From contig JADJGB010000007.1 in the NCBI GenBank assembly GCA_016708305.1, forward strand, positions 1-6,773: a DNA stretch of 6,773 nt, read 5' to 3'. Numbering within the stretch: the stretch's first letter is position 1; each line of letters starts with the position of its first letter. Position numbers and translations under genes: made by a program. Of this stretch, positions 4,629 through 6,773 are shown piece by piece. The DNA comes from Sphingobacteriales bacterium. GTDB taxonomy: Bacteria > Bacteroidota > Bacteroidia > Chitinophagales > Chitinophagaceae. The notes under the pieces are model-generated. The model was not told the DNA's origin. It worked only from the letters and a program-made list of their open reading frames with translations, and searched no databases.

Positions 4629-4863
4629 AATTAATCGACCAGATTAAAACCCATACATTCAAGTATAAATTCTGACTTCATAAAAATTTCATCATCTATA
4701 CTATCTCCTTCTTTTAATACCGACACTATTACCCCAAGTGCTTTTGGGTTGTTTTCATCAATGGCTTTTATAGCTGCCATTCTGTGATTTTTTGCTTCAA
4801 CAGTAACATCTAATGAAGCTGTTTGAACTCTATATTTTGACATAAAAAATTAACTGCGCCCAA
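4620..4863 (-). mobile_element. Integron-type cassette D
   Basis: It begins after G^TTGGGCGC (junction 4864/4863) and reaches its own outer arm GCGCCCAAC (4620-4628); its attC is truncated beyond that. The ends form a 16-base inverted repeat with one mismatch (4620-4635 against 4849-4864), about twice the normal attC outer-arm length. It carries the 4631-4843 gene and almost nothing else. Confidence 0.65.
4631..4843 (-). CDS. Unknown 70-residue cassette protein (cassette D)
   Basis: The protein reads MSKYRVQTASLDVTVEAKNH, then RMAAIKAIDENNPKALGVIV, then an acidic part (EGDSIDDEIFM) and a hydrophobic end (FILECMGFNLVD). The pattern, beta strands followed by 'AAIKAI' helix and another strand, suggests a small alpha/beta fold, but no family is recognised. 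The ATG lies only 20 bases from the cassette junction at 4863/4864, and the stop codon lies inside the cassette's terminal inverted repeat (4620-4635), so the cassette is almost entirely coding. It has no promoter of its own that I can see and would depend on read-through from upstream. Confidence 0.7.
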   Translation of the reverse strand: MSKYRVQTASLDVTVEAKNHRMAAIKAIDENNPKALGVIVSVLKEGDSIDDEIFMKSEFILECMGFNLVD

Positions 4864-4955
4864 CACGGGTTTGGCTATACCCGCTGGACAGGTTTGTAAT
4901 TTATTTAAAGTTTATCGTTAAGCGGGCATCGCCAAGCCTGATAACGTTATATGAA
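4856..4955 (-). repeat. attC-like site of cassette C
   Basis: On the minus strand TTCATATAAC (4946-4955) opens the site and GTT (4862-4864) closes it at G^TTGGGCGC. The outer arm is the exact reverse complement of the start of cassette C (GTTATATGAA at 5653-5662). The inner arms pair: the left has GGCTTGGCGATGCCCGC, the right CGGGTATAGCCAAACC. About 100 bases long. The right-end segment AACACGGGTTTGGC (plus strand, 4862-4875) is shared exactly with the attC of cassette B. Confidence 0.75.
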
Positions 4956-5050
4956 ATGCCTTGCTGACCGTTTCCAATTGAAGTTCCGTGAAAGAAAAAC
5001 AAAAAGAAAAAAGCCACCGCACTTTTAAGAAAGAGTTTTAAGTTTCTCAT

Positions 5051-5323
5051 TTAAACTTTAACTGATTTAAGCATTTTTTCAAGTTCTTTTTTAATCTGTA
5101 ATTGAAACTTCTCGTATTCAGTATCGACAGAAAATTTAATAATTTCCTCAACACAAATAATTGATAATCTAATTGCATCTTTTTTTAATTGCCAATGCCT
5201 AACAGTATTTAATGGGCTTGGGTCGTGCCATCTCATATCAATAGTTTGGTCATAATTTAAGAATGTTACATACCGTGCAACAATTCTTTTTGCTTCGCTT
5301 TCTGGTGTTATTTTATTGCTCAT
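5051..5323 (-). CDS. Unknown protein, second gene of cassette C
   Basis: This encodes 90 residues and appears all-helical: MSNKITPESEAKRIVARYVT, then NYDQTIDMRWHDPSPLNTVR, then a long helix KKDAIRLSIICVEEIIKFSV and a basic end ending KKELEKMLKSVKV. No recognised motif, signal peptide or membrane span. Its ATG overlaps the end of the first cassette gene by 11 bases (5313-5323), so the two are translated together and were presumably captured as a unit. Two small coupled genes in one cassette often form a toxin-antitoxin pair, but neither sequence matches a family I know, so that remains a guess. Confidence 0.7.
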   Translation of the reverse strand: MSNKITPESEAKRIVARYVTFLNYDQTIDMRWHDPSPLNTVRHWQLKKDAIRLSIICVEEIIKFSVDTEYEKFQLQIKKELEKMLKSVKV

Positions 5324-5585
5324 CTTTTATAAATTTAAGTTTGTTATCAGTATCTTTTTCAATCCATCCAATTATTTTGTAGTTTTCTTTTTCCCATTCT
5401 TTGCTCCAATGAGTACCCATTTGATTAATTGTAAATATTTGACCATTTGGACTGTCAATTAGTAAGCCTCTTTTTGGGAATAAAAACTCCATTTCATACC
5501 CACTTGCAAAACTCATTATTGAAAACGTAGCATCATCAGGTGCATTTTCAATAAGTCTTTTTAATTCTTTAATTTTCATTGCCAT
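5313..5585 (-). CDS. Unknown protein, first gene of cassette C
   Basis: This encodes 90 residues. An internal ATG two codons in (MKIKELKRLI) is an equally good start. The sequence alternates strands and helices: KIKELKRLIENAPDDATFSI, MSFASGYEMEFLFPKRG, then QIFTINQMGTHWSKEWEKE and IIGWIEKDTDNKLKFIKDEQ. 'IKELKRLIENAPDDATFSI' resembles starts of small phage-type proteins of unknown role. The leader just upstream is an A-rich tract (AGAAAAACAAAAAGAAAAAA on the minus strand) that is complementary to the cassette's 3' trailer, so the ribosome-loading region could be masked by base pairing in the transcript. Confidence 0.7.
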   Translation of the reverse strand: MAMKIKELKRLIENAPDDATFSIMSFASGYEMEFLFPKRGLLIDSPNGQIFTINQMGTHWSKEWEKENYKIIGWIEKDTDNKLKFIKDEQ

Positions 5586-5654
5586 CGCTTTTTTTTCTTT
5601 TTGTTTTTCTGTTTAGTGTTCCAATTGGGCTTTATCGTAAATAAGTCGGCACTT

Positions 5655-5740
5655 CATATAACACGGGTTTGGCAAAATGGCTTTCCGACCACACAAGCTA
5701 ACGCTAAAAGCAACTTCGCCAAGCCCGAAAACGTTATGTG
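5655..5740 (-). repeat. attC-like site of cassette B (methyltransferase)
   Basis: On the minus strand CACATAAC (5733-5740) opens the site and GTT (5660-5662) closes it at G^TTATATG. The opening arm is the exact reverse complement of the start of cassette B (GTTATGTG at 6564-6571). The inner arms CGGGCTTGGC and GCCAAACCCG pair with one wobble/mismatch. The left half (5710-5736) is identical over 27 bases to that of the distant cassette E; the right end matches that of cassette C. Confidence 0.78.
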
Positions 5741-6570
5741 CAAGTTTTATTTTAATTTTTTTCCCACCGCACTCAGGAAAACAAAGTTGGTTGTTGTTCA
5801 TAATTCGTTATTAGTATTTCTGTTCTTCTGTTTTTAAGGTTTTGACGTTCTCCGATTATTATCGTATTCAGTCCGTTTTTTTGAGCCTGTTCAAGTATAA
5901 AAGGATGGTCAAACTCACTTAATGCAAACTTACATTTTGACTGCATAAGCAAATTAAATAAGTCTTCACTATCCTGTTCTGTGAAGGATGTTTCATAATT
6001 ATCATTAGTTCCTAAATAAGGTGGGTCACAGTAAATAAAAGTATTTTGAGCATCGTTTATTCTTGCTTCAATAAAAAAACGCCTAAAATCACAGTTTAAA
6101 AACTGCACGTCAAAAATCATTTTAAATGTCATTTCAACTCTATCAAGAAAAATACTTTTAGGGTTTTCTGTCCCTGTTTTTATAATTTCACCGCTTCCCA
6201 TAAAAGTGAAATTGCTTAGAAATAAAAACCTTAATGCTTTTTTTATAGGGTCAATTTCTTTATGTTCCTTCCAATGTTTTAGTAAATCTGAATGAATTGG
6301 CATAATTTCAAACTCTTTTACAAGATTGTCTTTATCATTTTTAAGAACTTGATAAAGGTTAAAAACATCGCTATCAAGGTCGTTTACCATATTATACTTT
6401 GCTTTCCTTTTATTAAAAAACATACCACCAGCCCCAAAAAATGGCTCTAAATATATTTTATGTTCAGGGAATTTAGTTTGTATCATTTCCGCTATTTTGC
6501 TTTTGTTTCCTAATCTTCTTAATATCATAATTGCCCACGCTAAAAAATTAAAATAAAACCAGACACATAA
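5662..6570 (-). mobile_element. Integron-type cassette B carrying a DNA methyltransferase
   Basis: Its limits are G^TTATGTG (6571/6570) and G^TTATATG (5662/5661), 909 bases. It contains the D12 methyltransferase (5773-6528) and one attC (5655-5740). Beyond the 8-base outer arms, the ends share a further exact 18-base inverted repeat, GTTTTATTTTAATTTTTT (5744-5761 and inverted at 6542-6559), offset by 3-4 bases from the arms. Confidence 0.78.
5773..6528 (-). CDS. D12-class N6-adenine DNA methyltransferase (Dam-like)
   Basis: This encodes 251 residues from the ATG at 6526-6528 (MILRRLGNKSKI). The longer frame to 6576 would need a GTG start inside the upstream attC and gives an implausible hydrophobic N-terminus. 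The N-terminal RRLGNKSKIAEMI and residues 28-35 (LEPFFGAGG) form the SAM-binding motif I of the D12 family. Residues 168-171 (DPPY) are the catalytic motif IV that places the target adenine amino group. RRTEILITNY (234-243) is the usual C-terminal signature. The length fits complete Dam-like enzymes. The target sequence cannot be read from the protein. It is the only gene of cassette B; the upstream cassette encodes an HNH-type protein, so a restriction-modification role is possible but unproven. It may instead be an orphan methylase protecting its element. Confidence 0.92.
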   Translation of the reverse strand: MILRRLGNKSKIAEMIQTKFPEHKIYLEPFFGAGGMFFNKRKAKYNMVNDLDSDVFNLYQVLKNDKDNLVKEFEIMPIHSDLLKHWKEHKEIDPIKKALRFLFLSNFTFMGSGEIIKTGTENPKSIFLDRVEMTFKMIFDVQFLNCDFRRFFIEARINDAQNTFIYCDPPYLGTNDNYETSFTEQDSEDLFNLLMQSKCKFALSEFDHPFILEQAQKNGLNTIIIGERQNLKNRRTEILITNYEQQPTLFS

Positions 6571-6643
6571 CAGCACCTATACGCAATTTTCCCACCGCAC
6601 AAAGCCGACACACAACTGCGTATAGCTGCAAAACGTTACCGGC
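6564..6643 (-). repeat. attC-like site of cassette A (HNH gene)
   Basis: On the minus strand GCCGGTAAC (6635-6643) opens the site and GTT (6569-6571) closes it at G^TTATGTG. Inner arms GCAGCTATACGCA and TGCGTATAGGTGC pair with one mismatch, giving a clear hairpin. The centre carries GTGCGGTGGG (6591-6600). The stop codon of the HNH gene (TAA, 6636-6638) lies inside the opening arm. The start of cassette A is beyond the window and should read GTTACCGGC on the minus strand. Confidence 0.75.
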
Positions 6644-6773
6644 AAGCGTAAGAACCCCACTGCTCTGCCATTGCCTTCTGACCTATCTTTATTGCCCATT
6701 CTTTAAAATCATTAACATCCATATTGCTTTTTGCATAATTGCAAATCCTGCAACAAGGAACTGAATTTTCTTT
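6636..6773 (-). CDS. C-terminal part of an HNH-endonuclease-like protein (partial, cassette A)
   Basis: The last 45 residues of a gene that runs off the right edge read KENSVPCCRICNYAKSNMDV then NDFKEWAIKIGQKAMAEQWG and SYACR. The C-C-x-x-C-N-x-A-K-x-x-M block followed by a D-F-x-x-W helix is the C-terminal half of the HNH fold common in phage and bacterial HNH nucleases, where the asparagine and cysteines belong to the zinc-bound beta-beta-alpha metal core. The catalytic histidines would be upstream, outside the window, so activity cannot be judged. The stop codon lies in the attC outer arm, which is typical of cassette genes. Confidence 0.7.
   Translation of the reverse strand, partial: KENSVPCCRICNYAKSNMDVNDFKEWAIKIGQKAMAEQWGSYACR

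Larger units (their letters stand above)
4864..5661 (-). mobile_element. Integron-type cassette C, two genes
   Basis: It spans the junctions G^TTATATGAA (5662/5661) and G^TTGGGCGC (4864/4863), 798 bases. It carries two overlapping genes (5313-5585 and 5051-5323) and its attC (4856-4955). Its ends are complementary over about 70 bases with gaps: GTTATATGAA-TGCC, then CCAATTG, then AGAAAAACAAAAAGAAAAAA-GC, found at 4946-5014 and inverted at 5587-5662. Confidence 0.75.

Noticed and set aside
4604..4630. TTGCGCC...GGCGCAA hairpin as an intrinsic terminator
   Set aside because: There is no following T-run on either strand, and the minus-strand arm is explained as the opening arm and left half of the cassette D attC.
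5613..5801. Open frames on both strands over the 5600-5837 region
   Set aside because: They translate the attC site and the end of the methyltransferase; no independent start or coding character.
6529..6576. N-terminal extension of the methyltransferase to 6576
   Set aside because: It needs a GTG start inside the upstream attC and gives MLLCVWFYFNFLAWAI, unlike the family. The ATG at 6528 begins the conserved RRLGNKSK region.
4620..6643. CRISPR array or simple dispersed repeats as explanation for the repeated sites
   Set aside because: Spacing is hundreds of bases and irregular, the units enclose genes, the outer arms differ from site to site, and each matches its own cassette start.

Overview
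The window looks like accessory DNA from a member of the Bacteroidota. The best evidence is a set of promoters of the Bacteroidota type (TTG/TTTG, 20 bases, TAnnTTTG) together with A-rich leaders without clear Shine-Dalgarno sites. Most genes are short and AT-rich and I recognise few of them. Only two have confident family assignments: a D12-class adenine DNA methyltransferase and a PP-loop protein of the PAPS-reductase/ATP-sulfurylase fold. No integrase, transposase, tRNA or rRNA gene is visible.

Region 1 (1-1880, minus strand) is phage- or ICE-like. It holds a start-less gene remnant at the edge, a PP-loop protein translationally coupled to a small unknown protein, and a gene broken by a single-base frameshift. 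Upstream of the broken gene lies a compact run of hairpins (1721-1880) that resembles the 3' end of an IS200/IS605-type element with its omegaRNA.

Region 2 (1900-4590) mixes small regulators and unknown genes. Two coupled minus-strand genes (an HTH-like protein and an unknown) have their own promoter. A lone integron-type cassette (2497-2888) sits inside a short reading frame. A plus-strand cluster ends with an XRE repressor; its likely promoter contains two palindromes, and a terminator closes it.

Region 3 (4591-6773, minus strand) is the most striking part: an array of integron-type gene cassettes read right to left. Each cassette ends in an attC-like site (AAC ... GTT). In each cassette whose two ends can be seen, the end of the cassette is the reverse complement of its own beginning across the G^TT junction, which is what integron chemistry predicts. 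Cargo, in order: the C-terminus of an HNH-type protein, the D12 methyltransferase, a two-gene cassette of unknown function, and a 70-residue unknown protein. The last attC is truncated.

The most unusual observation is that the end-to-start complementarity goes well past the 7-9 bases of normal attC outer arms. It reaches about 13 to 70 bases, so each cassette is bounded by cassette-specific inverted repeats that run almost up to the reading frames. If an integrase exists it should lie to the right of the window.
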